From Bradyrhizobium sp. BR13661 (GTDB taxonomy: Bacteria > Pseudomonadota > Alphaproteobacteria > Rhizobiales > Xanthobacteraceae): a DNA stretch of 64,000 bases. The stretch is from NCBI RefSeq assembly GCF_029892425.1, contig NZ_JARXWB010000007.1, positions 62,001 to 126,000 on the forward strand, given 5' to 3'. The notes below the pieces were generated by a model. The model was not told the origin of the DNA. It did no database searches and saw only the letters and a list, made by a program, of their open reading frames with translations. The translations under genes were made by a program, and so were the position numbers. Below are positions 1 through 8,337 of the stretch, piece by piece. Position 1 is the first letter of the stretch, and every line of letters starts with the position of its first letter.

Positions 1-135
1 CCCGGTCCAGTCGTAGACCGCGGCGGGCGGGGGAGCCTTGAGATAGGGGTGGGCGGCGAGATCGGCCGCCTGGGCACTGGAGAGGCCGAGAACAGCAACG
101 GCCGCGGCGAGGCACAGGGTCTTCTTCACGGCCAT
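1..135 (-). CDS. Outer-membrane beta-barrel protein, N-terminal part (cut by window edge)
   Basis: Reading the minus strand from an ATG at 135 gives an open frame of 45 codons to the window edge. It starts with a clear signal peptide (MAVKKTLCLAAAVAVLGLSS, cleavage likely after AQA) and continues into a proline-rich stretch ending in YDWTG. That ending is the usual start of the mature barrel in Omp25/Omp31-like porin-family proteins of Rhizobiales, where it reads YDWTGFYIG. The remainder lies outside the window, so length and barrel cannot be checked. The role in outer-membrane structure is inferred from the family. Confidence 0.7.
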   Translation of the reverse strand, partial: MAVKKTLCLAAAVAVLGLSSAQAADLAAHPYLKAPPPAAVYDWTG

Positions 136-323
136 CCCCAATCAAATCGACGAACCATGGTTCGTAAGTACTACAGGCTGTCGCCGGGATATGTAGCGGC
201 GGGAACACACTCGCGGCAAGAATGACCGCCGGATCGCGGTCCATGCGAGGGGGTCAATCAAGCGCAAATTGACTTGCCTTGCTTCGGATCCTTCAGCACT
301 CTTCCGGTAAAGGAGGCCAACGC

Positions 324-593
324 ATGAAGATCATGACTGTCGCCTGTGCGCTTGGAGCGACCCTGACGCTGCTTGGCGGATCAGGTGCCGAAGCCCGAAC
401 GCGAAAGGCCGTCGTCGTCCCGCAAGAGCGGCTTATCGTGACGGCGCCCGTGCTGAGGCCGACGCCGTGGGATTACAACGTCGTTCCGCGCTATCGCTAT
501 CGGCCTGAAGACGACAAGGTCGATCCTTACGGCCCGCCATTCGTGCCGTCGTACGTTCGCTATGAAGGCTGGCGCTGGCCGTATTGGTGGTAG
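324..593 (+). CDS. Small secreted protein of unknown function
   Basis: An ATG at 324 preceded by a good Shine-Dalgarno (AAAGGAGG, 311-317 region) starts an 89-residue protein, so this start is preferred over the frame's first ATG at 279. Residues 1-24 form a signal peptide ending near AEA. The mature part is rich in Pro, Tyr, Arg and Trp and ends in RWPYWW, a composition common in small exported rhizobial proteins of unknown role. No catalytic motif is visible. It is a single gene, with the oxygenase-like gene following about 120 bases later on the same strand. Confidence 0.6.
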   Translation: MKIMTVACALGATLTLLGGSGAEARTRKAVVVPQERLIVTAPVLRPTPWDYNVVPRYRYRPEDDKVDPYGPPFVPSYVRYEGWRWPYWW

Positions 594-713
594 CGACCGT
601 TCGTAGCGCCCCTTGAGGGCGCTAAAGCGCAGATCGCGGGTTGACCGGGATCAATGACAGTGCGTCGCCCGACGGGCGAGCGTCTCCGCAGGCATCATCT
701 GCGGGCAGATCTC

Positions 714-1460
714 ATGAGCTATCTCGATACCGAACGCATGGCCGCCATTGCCGGCGAGGCCTCCGCTTTCCTCGGGCGCCATCCCTATCCATGGGCCGGC
801 ATGCAGGGCGTCGTGCGCGAGGAGGGCTTTCGCCGCCTGTGCGCGGAGCTGCCGGCGCTCGATTTGTTCGAGCAGGAGTTCGGCCAGTCCCGCGGTTACG
901 GCCAGCAGAGCCACGACCGCTACGCGTTGCAATATAACCCTGTCCTCGACGACAGGCTGTCGCCGCCGTGGCGCGATTTCATCGCCGAGCTGAACGGGCC
1001 GGACTATGCGACGTTCCTGCGCTGCATGTACGGGCTCGGACCCAATGAGCGTTTCGTGCTGTCGATGCACTGGCACTTCGCCGCGAGCGGCGGCTCGGTG
1101 TCGCCGCACACCGATGCACGCCGCAAGATCGGATCGCACATCTTCTATCTCAATACGCCGGAGGATTGGGATCCCGCCTGGGGCGGCCAGACCGTGGTGC
1201 TGGACGACGGCGGCACGCGGCCCGCGCACAGCGCGCCCGGCTTCGACGACATGCCGCAGGTGGCGATGTCAACCATCCTCGGCAACCAGAGTTTCATGTT
1301 CAAGCGGACCGAGCATTCCTGGCACGCGGTGCGCCCCATCACCTGTCCGCCGGGCCACCTGCGAAAAGTGTTCATCGTGGTCATCAACAAGGTGAATTTT
1401 CAGGTGATCTGGCGGCGGCTGCGCGGGAAGGATCCGGACGGGTATCGGCTGCGGGCGTAG
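714..1460 (+). CDS. 2-oxoglutarate/Fe(II)-dependent oxygenase-like protein
   Basis: About 248 residues from the ATG at 714 (MSYLDTERM); an in-frame ATG at 654 would add 20 poorly conserved residues. A double-stranded beta-helix oxygenase signature is visible: an HTD (HxD) pair after SVSPHTDARRK, a distal His in TEHSWHAV, and a basic residue shortly after (RKVFIVV) in the place that binds 2-oxoglutarate. GGQTVVLDDGG fits the intervening strand. The protein would use Fe(II), O2 and 2-oxoglutarate to oxidise an unknown substrate, possibly a residue or small metabolite. It sits alone, and neighbours give no pathway hint. The fold call is from motifs only. Confidence 0.6.
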   Translation: MSYLDTERMAAIAGEASAFLGRHPYPWAGMQGVVREEGFRRLCAELPALDLFEQEFGQSRGYGQQSHDRYALQYNPVLDDRLSPPWRDFIAELNGPDYATFLRCMYGLGPNERFVLSMHWHFAASGGSVSPHTDARRKIGSHIFYLNTPEDWDPAWGGQTVVLDDGGTRPAHSAPGFDDMPQVAMSTILGNQSFMFKRTEHSWHAVRPITCPPGHLRKVFIVVINKVNFQVIWRRLRGKDPDGYRLRA

Positions 1461-1531
1461 GGGCGCGCAGAGAATGTCGCCCGGATGAGGATCAGGATCA
1501 GTGCGCCGTCATCGTCATTCCGGAGCCGCCA

Positions 1532-2047
1532 TCAATAGCGGCCGCCGCTGCCCTTTTGCTGCGTGATCCAGGCCGACAATGATTTCGCGGGCGATTTCGC
1601 AGTCCGGGTGGGCGATGCCTTCGGATTGTCGCGGACGCCTAGCGCCGGACGGCTGCGCGGCGATTCCGTCTGCCTGACGCCCTTCAAGGCAGAAGTCGAT
1701 GCCTCTGCGGCTTCCTTCTCGAGGCGCAGCTGTTTCAATCGCGCCATCTTGATGCGCTCCGCCTCGACTTCGGGTCGTTCGGCGAGCTGCGGCTTGTGGT
1801 GAGCAAGCTCGGCCGTAACAAGCACGCCGAGAATGGTCGCCTCGCCGAGCGCCTTGCAGGCCTCTAACCGATGCAGTCCCTCGACCAGAACGAGCCGGTC
1901 TCCGTCGCGCCAAACGGAAATGGGCGCCTGTTGTCCGATATCAAGAATGCTTTCCGCGATCTCCGCGACGGTCTCCGGCTTGATGGCCTTCCTCTGCTTT
2001 GTGGGAACGAAAATCTTCTCGATCGGGAAGCTTTCCGGTTTGGGCAT
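1532..2047 (-). CDS. ParB/Srx-type N-terminal domain protein
   Basis: 171 residues. The first ~90 residues match the ParB N-terminal (ParB/Srx) fold: a conserved PIEKIFVP opening, AESILDIGQQAPISV, and the nucleotide-binding box VEGLHRLEACKALGE (GxHRLxAxxxLG). The C-terminal half is a basic, low-complexity tail with a short helical segment (AERIKMARLKQLRLEKEAAEA). It lacks the central HTH of chromosomal ParB, so it is probably not a segregation protein. Stand-alone domains of this type are CTP-binding switches or nuclease-like enzymes. No partner gene is adjacent, since the next gene runs divergently. Confidence 0.65.
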   Translation of the reverse strand: MPKPESFPIEKIFVPTKQRKAIKPETVAEIAESILDIGQQAPISVWRDGDRLVLVEGLHRLEACKALGEATILGVLVTAELAHHKPQLAERPEVEAERIKMARLKQLRLEKEAAEASTSALKGVRQTESPRSRPALGVRDNPKASPTRTAKSPAKSLSAWITQQKGSGGRY

Positions 2048-2166
2048 AACTTCACTCCGCTTCTACCGGGCCAGCCGGAACCATGCCGGCGGTGTCCTGA
2101 GTTTACGGGGGAAGGGCTCGACCGCAAAGGCAATTTCGGCCACAAGTTCGTAACCAGCGAGGCGAC

Positions 2167-2838
2167 ATGCCAAGAAGCCCATCAAGAAAGCTGAAGACCT
2201 ATCAGACCTCGCTCGGCTTCTACGACCAGGCGGTCGCCGCTCCCTCGATGAAGGCGGCGCTGGACGCCTGGGGCGCCCGGTCCAACCTGTTCCATCAGGG
2301 CATCGCGAAGGAGACCGACGACCCCGATATCATCGCCGCGACCATGGCAGCACCCGGAATCGTGCTGCGGCGCCCGGTCGGATCGGACGGCCCGTTCACC
2401 GAGCACGCCAAATTGCCGACCGATCTCGCTGATGACGAGGGCAAGCCGGCATCCAGATCGCGATCCAGGCCCAAGCCCAAGTCAACGCTCAAGTCAAAGA
2501 CGCGTCCGGCCAAACGTGCGACGCGGCGTGCGGCGAAGCCCGAGATCGACGATCGGCAAACGCGCGCGGCCGCCGCGGCCTTCGAGAGGGAAGAGGCGCG
2601 ACGCGAGAACGCACGCCGCAAGGAAGAGGCCGCCCGCGCCAAGGCGCGCGCACGTCGGGACAAGGCGGTCGCGGCCGCCCAGGCGGCGCTGGATAAAGCC
2701 AGGCGAGATCACGAGGCGCGCGCGGACGAGATCGAAGCGGAGCGTGCCGCGCTGGATGAACGTGCCGGGGCGGAAGAGGCGCGTTGGGACAAGCAGCGGA
2801 GGAAGCTGGAGGAGGCGGTTCGGAAGGCGAGGGAGTAG
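2167..2838 (+). CDS. Coiled-coil, Ala/Arg/Glu-rich protein (TolA-like tail)
   Basis: 223 residues. Residues 1-75 are a non-repetitive N-terminal part (KTYQTSLGFYDQAVAAPSMKAALDAWG). Residues ~80-125 are Lys/Arg/Ser/Pro rich. Residues ~125-223 form a long charged alpha-helix rich in Ala, Arg and Glu that resembles the helical domain of TolA but lacks a membrane anchor. Similar proteins are often auto-named cell-envelope biogenesis TolA on composition alone, so that name is not adopted. The function is unknown. Confidence 0.5.
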   Translation: MPRSPSRKLKTYQTSLGFYDQAVAAPSMKAALDAWGARSNLFHQGIAKETDDPDIIAATMAAPGIVLRRPVGSDGPFTEHAKLPTDLADDEGKPASRSRSRPKPKSTLKSKTRPAKRATRRAAKPEIDDRQTRAAAAAFEREEARRENARRKEEAARAKARARRDKAVAAAQAALDKARRDHEARADEIEAERAALDERAGAEEARWDKQRRKLEEAVRKARE

Positions 2839-2880
2839 GGAAGGGCTCAACCCATCCTGAGAGCTGGACTACAATTCCAG

Positions 2881-3156
2881 TTATTTTGCTGCGGCGGGGA
2901 TCGTCTTCTGGGCGGCACGTTCTTTTTCCACGGCCGTTTTGCAACCGGCGCTGAGGCTGGCGCTTTGCTTGTTCATGCATGCCTCAGTCGCCTTGTCATT
3001 TCCAATTGACGAACTGCAGAGACGGAACGCGTCGCCAACGCACGCATCCTTGGTTGCGGCCGTCCAAGCAAAGCTTGGCGTCGAGACAGCGCAGGCGACC
3101 GCGAAAGCCGCAATGAGCAACACCTGGCGGATGGTCTTGGTGAAAAACGCGCCCAT
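2881..3156 (-). CDS. Small exported cysteine-rich-repeat protein
   Basis: 91 residues from the ATG at 3156, chosen because a signal peptide begins there (MGAFFTKTIRQVLLIAAFAV, cleavage near SFA). The mature part carries four cysteines in one unit: CVGDAFRLC, then about 14 residues, CMNKQSASLSAGC. This spacing (DAxRLC ... C--N--LS--C) resembles the Cys-rich GLG1-type repeat found in small periplasmic rhizobial proteins. Two disulfides in the periplasm are expected. The role is unknown. Confidence 0.6.
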   Translation of the reverse strand: MGAFFTKTIRQVLLIAAFAVACAVSTPSFAWTAATKDACVGDAFRLCSSSIGNDKATEACMNKQSASLSAGCKTAVEKERAAQKTIPAAAK

Positions 3157-3421
3157 TGTCGAACTCCCGGTCAGCCGTCCTAGCGGCATGTTATTGATGC
3201 CAGACAATGCCTCAGCCTGAAATGCCGGGCAAGGCAAGTTCCTGCCCGTGACCGGCGTCTTTCCATTCAGAACCGGTCGTCCGCGCCGCTAGTGTCTTTC
3301 AGATTGGGCGGAAGCAATCCTCTCGCCGCGGTAGGGGGGACTCGATTCAGCGGAGTGCTGGGGCGCTAAACGGCGCAATTAAGTGCACTGTCACTGCAAC
3401 TTCGTAACTCGATGCTCAGAA

Positions 3422-3889
3422 CTAACGCACCGCTTGCTTCTTTCCGCTGTAGATTTGTAGACGCTGGATAGCGTCGGCAATTAGTTGCCGTATATCGTGC
3501 GGTGAAAGCTTTTCGCCGTATCGAATTGCAGCTTCCAGACTTGTGAGGGCTTCGTCTATCTCAAGTAGATCGTCTTCAACTAGTTCAGTTTTGTCCGTCC
3601 ATCGTCTCCAATGCGTTAGCTCGTGTGCTGCCGCTGCTTCCATGCTTAGCGATGAGTTGGGATCGGCAATTCCAGGCCCTGGATATATGTCGGATCCGAA
3701 AACGATCTCAACGACTTCTTCTTCGCCCTCGCCGAGCTCCACGCGAAATCTTGTCCGGGCACCTGGTTCATGGCGTACTGGCGCCTTCGGCTCAAAGCCG
3801 ATGAATGCTGACAGGGCTCTTCTAACTTCCTTAAGATCAAGGGGCTGTTGATTTCGCCCCGCAAGCAGAGATTCGCGATTGGCTGGCAT
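3422..3889 (-). CDS. Small HExxH putative metallopeptidase, partner of the DGQHR gene
   Basis: 155 residues. A zinc-binding HExxH motif (HELTH, residues 89-93) is preceded by an Ala-rich helix, as in ImmA/IrrE-like and other small gluzincins; acidic residues 16-20 positions further on (LLEIDEALTSLEA) could supply the third ligand. The N-terminal part contains an acidic segment (ELGEGEEEVVEIVFG). It starts 4 bases after the stop of the DGQHR gene, so the two are co-transcribed and probably functionally paired. Base composition is less GC-rich than the flanking genes, suggesting acquisition. The peptidase call rests on one motif, and a non-catalytic protein remains possible. Confidence 0.5.
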   Translation of the reverse strand: MPANRESLLAGRNQQPLDLKEVRRALSAFIGFEPKAPVRHEPGARTRFRVELGEGEEEVVEIVFGSDIYPGPGIADPNSSLSMEAAAAHELTHWRRWTDKTELVEDDLLEIDEALTSLEAAIRYGEKLSPHDIRQLIADAIQRLQIYSGKKQAVR

Positions 3890-3893
3890 GGTC

Positions 3894-5180
3894 TCAAGAG
3901 CTCCGCAGGAACTTAAGGTCCTTAGGCGTAGGCTCGACAGCTAACAATTGACGTAAGATCCGACCACATTGGGATCTTGCCGCTCCAGTGTTCAGCACAG
4001 TAAGTTTCGATTCGTCCTTTCCGCGCTTTACGATGCCAATGTCCCGCCAAAGCGGATTCCGCTTGGCGAACAGGTCTCCAGACCAAGTGCCATAGGAGTA
4101 CTTATTGTTTGCAGAAAGCCGAGTTAGCTTTTTCTTCCATAGGTTGCGTCCTCTCTCAGTTCCATATTTCGCGAGATCGTCGCTGTATTCCTTCATGACG
4201 GATGCGTAGCCTTGCATCATTACCGCCGCGTCCGAGAGCGAAGTATCCCTAGTTTGGCGGCGTTGAGGACGATCGAGCTTTCCTAGTTCGGGTCTTACGT
4301 TGGCGAGCAGTGAATAGAACTCTGAAGCGATGGCCGCGAGGCCATCTAGCTCGGACGGGTCCAATTCTTCGTTTGGAGCAAACGACTTCATCATCTCCCG
4401 CAATGTTGAGAGGGTCACTACCTGCGGGTTCTTTGCAGTGAGGCGATCTGTGACTCGATTGACGTTATCCTGCAGCGCAGGAGTATCGTCGATCACCTTC
4501 TTGGCAAGAAGGGATAGATCGTCGAGTGTTGTCAGATCGTATGCTTTGGATTTGGCGGTTGGCTTTGGGCGCTGGTTCTTGTCAAAGAAGTAATTCCCTT
4601 CATCTTCTCGACTCAAGAAATAGAGTTCGATTTTGAATTCGCGTCCCCCGGAAAATCGAGGATACTCTTTGGGGGATGCCCGCCAAACGTTGACCGCTTT
4701 GATGATCGCTTGCTGGCGATGATGCGAGTCCGGCAGATAGACTCTACCTGAGTAGATGAACAATGAGTCTTCACGGTGATCCCAATAAACTTGGAAATGA
4801 GAGGGGCGAAGATTCCAGACGAGTGGATTGAGAAAGAGTTTTTCTCCGTGGAGCAGCTTCTCAGCGATGTTGTCTGCGTTTTCTGTCTGGAAAACATATC
4901 GCTTCGGATCTGGATAGCCTTCGGCTAAGCTCAATTCGCGCGGAGGGGGTGGATCGACGCCGGGCTGAATTCCGCGCTGGACGTCTTGATCAGTCCATAA
5001 CAGATCATTTGCTGCTGCATCGGCCAGCTCTTCCGCGGTAATAGTGAAAGTCCCCATCAGGTCGGCTTGAGATCCGGTCCATTGAAGGTTCTGGCAAGCA
5101 AACCGTCCCCGATAGATTTTGCCTTTCGCGGCTCTCTTAGGCTGTGCCAAAAATCCGGGTATTCCTTGTGCAAATTTCAT
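3894..5180 (-). CDS. DGQHR-domain protein, DndB-like
   Basis: 428 residues. The middle carries DSHHRQQAI (151-159), a variant of the DGQHR motif that defines DndB and related DNA sulfur-modification-associated proteins. It is followed by FFDKNQRPKPTAKSKAYD (the FxDiNxxxKPvs box) and ends with NPLWRDIGIVKRG, like the NPxW segment of DndB. DndB represses and modulates phosphorothioation operons, but no dndC, D or E homologue is nearby, so a stand-alone role is inferred. The HExxH gene follows directly. The pair lies just left of the candidate element and is visibly AT-richer than its surroundings, which suggests horizontal transfer. Confidence 0.6.
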   Translation of the reverse strand: MKFAQGIPGFLAQPKRAAKGKIYRGRFACQNLQWTGSQADLMGTFTITAEELADAAANDLLWTDQDVQRGIQPGVDPPPPRELSLAEGYPDPKRYVFQTENADNIAEKLLHGEKLFLNPLVWNLRPSHFQVYWDHREDSLFIYSGRVYLPDSHHRQQAIIKAVNVWRASPKEYPRFSGGREFKIELYFLSREDEGNYFFDKNQRPKPTAKSKAYDLTTLDDLSLLAKKVIDDTPALQDNVNRVTDRLTAKNPQVVTLSTLREMMKSFAPNEELDPSELDGLAAIASEFYSLLANVRPELGKLDRPQRRQTRDTSLSDAAVMMQGYASVMKEYSDDLAKYGTERGRNLWKKKLTRLSANNKYSYGTWSGDLFAKRNPLWRDIGIVKRGKDESKLTVLNTGAARSQCGRILRQLLAVEPTPKDLKFLRSS

Positions 5181-5304
5181 TTCGTTCTCAATAAGACGAT
5201 GTGATCAGGGATTCGGTCACGCTCGGCATCGGAGATTTTGTCCTAATTGGCCGCGCACTCTAAAGTTGTCATAGTCGGTTGATTTGGAAAAGTGGGAAAT
5301 AGAA

Positions 5305-5332
5305 AAAAGGGCGGCCATTTGGCCGCCCTTTT
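5305..5332 (-). terminator. Intrinsic terminator, probably the original nrdJ terminator
   Basis: Perfect 12-base inverted repeat (5305-5316 with 5321-5332) with a 4-base loop. On the minus strand it is followed by a run of T (TTTTTTCTATTT). No minus-strand gene ends just upstream except the element's helicase operon at 5708. If the element is removed at its repeats, this hairpin lies about 160 bases after the nrdJ stop, so it is read as nrdJ's displaced terminator. Confidence 0.65.
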
Positions 5333-5477
5333 CCTAGACTTGAACAAACCGAGCTCGCTGCAGTCGCGAGAACAAACCCCTCACGAACACCCCGTCGTGC
5401 TTTCGATGTTATATTACTGGCATCGACATTTTAGTGTGTATGTAGAGTGCGTTGCCATACGGCATATGCCACCACGT

Positions 5478-5504
5478 TATGCCGTAAGACGTCAGTCGGC
5501 ATAA
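5478..5504. repeat. Left-end inverted repeat TTATGCCG / CGGCATAA
   Basis: Arms 5478-5485 and 5497-5504, separated by 11 bases. The right arm is part of the 15-base direct repeat shared with the far end. CGGCATAAC also occurs at 24628-24636 near the right end. Such arrangements fit recombinase core and arm binding, which is inference. Confidence 0.4.
5490..5504 (+). repeat. Candidate attachment site, left copy
   Basis: CGTCAGTCGGCATAA occurs here and again, same orientation, at 24678-24692. The two copies bracket the recombinase operon and its cargo, 19.19 kb apart. See the mobile element entry. Confidence 0.6.
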
Positions 5505-5593
5505 GACATCATCTGAATGCTCGGGCTCGCCAGGGATCAGATCAAGATCCCCGGATCGCTCGTCGGGCTCAGACCTCTCGCACAGCCGTACTC

Positions 5594-5633
5594 GTCCGCA
5601 AGGGACGCGCAAGCGCTCTACGCCCTTGCGGAC
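5594..5633. repeat. 11-base inverted repeat at the left end of the element
   Basis: GTCCGCAAGGG (5594-5604) pairs perfectly with CCCTTGCGGAC (5623-5633) around an 18-base loop that contains its own GCGC-AA-GCGC hairpin. A 10-base direct repeat GGGATCAGAT flanks it at 5533-5542 and 5677-5686. There is no T-run on either strand, so it is not a typical terminator. Its place between the helicase stop and the left repeat suggests recombinase or regulator binding. Confidence 0.4.
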
Positions 5634-5707
5634 TGCGTGCGTCGGTGCGGTCGGCATCGCCGCGACGGCGACACCGGGGATCAGATGAGTGAAGTTGGCG
5701 GCCTTCG

Positions 5708-7876
5708 TCAGACGACAAGCGGCCATCTGAGGCCGACGAGACGTCTCTGGTCGGCGTAGGGGCGGCTCAGGGCCTGCTCGATGGTCTCCGGACGGCCGAC
5801 CAGGATGGCGAGAGAACGGGCGCGGGTGACCGCCGTATAGAGCCAGCTAGGATCGAGAAGTCTGGATACGGGCAGAGCGACGATGACGTTCGTAGCTTCG
5901 CTGCCTTGCGATCTATGGCAGGTGAGGGCGTAGCCCAGCGACAAGTCAACCATGTCGTCAGTTTCAAACAGGTGCTCCTCGCCTTCGAACATGCCTGTCA
6001 ACTGCCGCCGCTGTCGATCGATCCGGCGCACGATACCGGTCGAGCCGTTCCACAATGCCCTTTGATAGTCGTTCTTCCGGTAGAGCAGCGGCTCTCCCGC
6101 GGAAAACATTTCGCCCAAAGGTCCCCTGAGTTCCTGAAGGCCGGTCCTCTCAACGTGTGCTTCGTGGAGGCGGCGGTTCAGGCCCGCAACGCCGACGGGG
6201 CCCTCGTTGACCGGAGTGACGGCTAAGATGTCGCCGGCGTCGGCGAGCTCCGAGCGGAGAGCGACGACGTTGTTCGCGATGGCTGTCGGGGAATCCGCCG
6301 GCAGCAGGAAAATGCCGTGCCGGCTGCCGTCGTAAAGTCTGAACGACGGCATCTCGCGACGTCGCAGCATCCCGGCCACCGCGGGGATTTCGGATCCCTC
6401 CGCCTGGCGCCGGACCGTCGATAGCGTGGCGGTGACGTTCGCGTCCCGTACGATCCGATGGAATGCGAGCCCGAACGATACGGGCGGGAGCTGACACTCG
6501 TCACCGATCATGAGCAGCCGGCAGCCGGAAGGAAGTCGATCGAGCAGCTTGTAGAGGCTGGCCAAATCCAGCATCGAGGACTCGTCCACGATGGCCAGTG
6601 TGTTCTCGTCGGCGAATGCCAGCCCCTGCTGCCGGGCTTCGAGCTTGGCGCGCTCGCCGGCTTCCGGTTCTCCGGCCAGATCTTCCGCGATGCGGGTTCT
6701 TTCATCGAGCTCTGCGATGGTGCGGAACAGAGTGCGCGCGAGACGACCGGTGGCCCGCGACAATCGCAGCGCCGCCTTACCCGCGACGGCCATGAGCAGG
6801 AGATTTCCTCCAGCGGCCGCCCAGACCCGGCAGACCTCCTTCGTCACGTGCGTCTTGCCGACACCCGCGCCGCCTTTGAGGCACGCGAACGCCGTGGATA
6901 GTATCTTTCGGACCGCGTTCGCCTGCTCGGGCGAGAGGGAGTCTAAGTCCGCTTCGTGGCCGACCGCAGGTACTGGCGCTCGAAGCATGCCGTCCAACCG
7001 GCGGACCACCCTCTCTTCCATGGCTGCGCAACCCGGCGCACGCAGCGTGTCGGAGCATCCGACGATCGCGGCGTGCCGATGCACAGCGAGTTCGAGTGCC
7101 GGTCCGGCCTCGGTTTCGCGGATGCCGAGCTTCCGGCTCAGAGCGGTCCGGAAGTCGGAGCGCATGATCGCCGTGGACCCCTCCGCGATCACGTCCTTCA
7201 TCACCGAGTCGGCGGCACCTACCACGCGGTTGTCCAGACGCGACGGAGCGGGATGGCCGGCCTCGCGCGACAGTCTGAGTCCGAGCTCGTCGACGTGCGT
7301 CCACGACATGAGTGGGACCAGGCACCAAGGGTTTTCGGCAAGCCTGTCGGGGGCGTCGTCGCCGAGAAGCGAGTAGATTTTCTTGGCCAGCCGCAATTCG
7401 CCGATCCCGACGGCGGAGAGCCACTCGACTAGGCGACCCAGTCCAGCCTGCTTCTTCCAGGCTTCCACCATCGCGGCAGCGAGTCGCGGTCCGAGAACCG
7501 GACGGTAGGGCTCCATGACCGAGGCGAGGAGGTCGATATCGCCAACGTCGAGCGCCTCCGGCAATTGGTCTGCGAAGTGCTCCCAAAGCCGGAGGGCGCG
7601 CGTAGGCCCGATGCCGACCACCGAGCCCGAGAGGTAGTCTACCATCAGCCTGCCGTTCGGAAGCGACCGGAGAGCGTGAGTCGCCTTAATCTGACGTCCC
7701 CAAGCCGTCACCTCCGTCTCGCCCTCGACCGACCAGACTTCCCCGACTTCGGGAACGCCGATGATCGCGTCCTTGCCGGCCTTGATGCGGACGAGGGCGC
7801 CCGTCTCGTCGCGGCCCGCGAAGATCGAGCCGAATTCGCGCCGGCTTACGATGCGTTCGACGACGATGAGCGTCAT
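5708..7876 (-). CDS. RecD2-like SF1B DNA helicase of the mobility operon
   Basis: 722 residues. The N-terminus (1-75) resembles the OB-like domain of RecD2 (GEVWSVEGETEV), followed by helix-hairpin-helix-like text around GSVVGIGPTRALRLWEHF (~84-101) as in RecD2. Then come Walker A GGAGVGKT (335-342), Walker B IVDESSM (429-435), a Q/motif III segment GDECQLPPV, and SF1B motif VI-like LSLGYALTCHRSQGSEATNVIV and YTAVTRAR near the C-terminus. It is expected to unwind DNA 5' to 3' using ATP. It is the last gene of the recombinase operon, overlapping the upstream gene by ATGA (7873-7876), so it probably processes transposition intermediates or displaces bound proteins. Confidence 0.8.
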   Translation of the reverse strand: MTLIVVERIVSRREFGSIFAGRDETGALVRIKAGKDAIIGVPEVGEVWSVEGETEVTAWGRQIKATHALRSLPNGRLMVDYLSGSVVGIGPTRALRLWEHFADQLPEALDVGDIDLLASVMEPYRPVLGPRLAAAMVEAWKKQAGLGRLVEWLSAVGIGELRLAKKIYSLLGDDAPDRLAENPWCLVPLMSWTHVDELGLRLSREAGHPAPSRLDNRVVGAADSVMKDVIAEGSTAIMRSDFRTALSRKLGIRETEAGPALELAVHRHAAIVGCSDTLRAPGCAAMEERVVRRLDGMLRAPVPAVGHEADLDSLSPEQANAVRKILSTAFACLKGGAGVGKTHVTKEVCRVWAAAGGNLLLMAVAGKAALRLSRATGRLARTLFRTIAELDERTRIAEDLAGEPEAGERAKLEARQQGLAFADENTLAIVDESSMLDLASLYKLLDRLPSGCRLLMIGDECQLPPVSFGLAFHRIVRDANVTATLSTVRRQAEGSEIPAVAGMLRRREMPSFRLYDGSRHGIFLLPADSPTAIANNVVALRSELADAGDILAVTPVNEGPVGVAGLNRRLHEAHVERTGLQELRGPLGEMFSAGEPLLYRKNDYQRALWNGSTGIVRRIDRQRRQLTGMFEGEEHLFETDDMVDLSLGYALTCHRSQGSEATNVIVALPVSRLLDPSWLYTAVTRARSLAILVGRPETIEQALSRPYADQRRLVGLRWPLVV

Positions 7877-8337
7877 TCCGACCTGCCCACGCGGAAAAGC
7901 ACGCCAGTCCGCTCGAACAAGTCGAGGCGGGCCTTCAGCCTTGCATTCTCCGCTCGCAGCGACGAAATCACCGCTTCGCGTTCGGACAGGTTGCGGCGCA
8001 GATCCGAAATTTCCTTCGCGTTGCGTCCAATCATGATGCGTGCTCCAGCATAGGCTTCGTCCTGCTGGAAGTGGGATTTGATGCCCGGGACGCCTTGGAC
8101 CGAGGCGATCACGTTGACCGGATTCCTGAGCTCCTCTTTGCGGTGGAAGTGTTGGACGTCGTGCTGGTCCAACCCAAGTGCGCGGACGATGGCGCTGGCG
8201 TTCACGTTGCCCGCGGGAGTGAGGGGTAGGGTGGGGTAACGATCGTGGTCCGGTTGGGCGGCCCAGTCCTTCGCGACTCGTTCGAGATAGGGATCGAGCA
8301 CCGTCAGAATGGATTCGACGACGTTGCGGCGGGTCAT
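7873..8337 (-). CDS. Small mobility-operon protein with C-terminal coiled coil
   Basis: 154 residues. The N-terminal two thirds look like a mixed helical domain with a possible HTH (NASAIVRALGLDQHDVQHFHRKEELR). The C-terminus is a leucine-heptad coiled coil (ISDLRRNLSEREAVISSLRA onward). Both ends overlap neighbours by ATGA (8334-8337 and 7873-7876), implying coupled translation and a fixed stoichiometry with the recombinases and the helicase. It has no family I recognise. By analogy with small DNA-binding accessory proteins of Tn554-like elements, a role in recombination directionality or target choice is possible but unproven. Confidence 0.5.
   Translation of the reverse strand: MTRRNVVESILTVLDPYLERVAKDWAAQPDHDRYPTLPLTPAGNVNASAIVRALGLDQHDVQHFHRKEELRNPVNVIASVQGVPGIKSHFQQDEAYAGARIMIGRNAKEISDLRRNLSEREAVISSLRAENARLKARLDLFERTGVLFRVGRSE

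Noticed and set aside
5490..5504. tRNA-gene attachment site
   Set aside because: No tRNA fold or anticodon arm was seen at either end of the element; the repeat lies at the 3' end of nrdJ instead.
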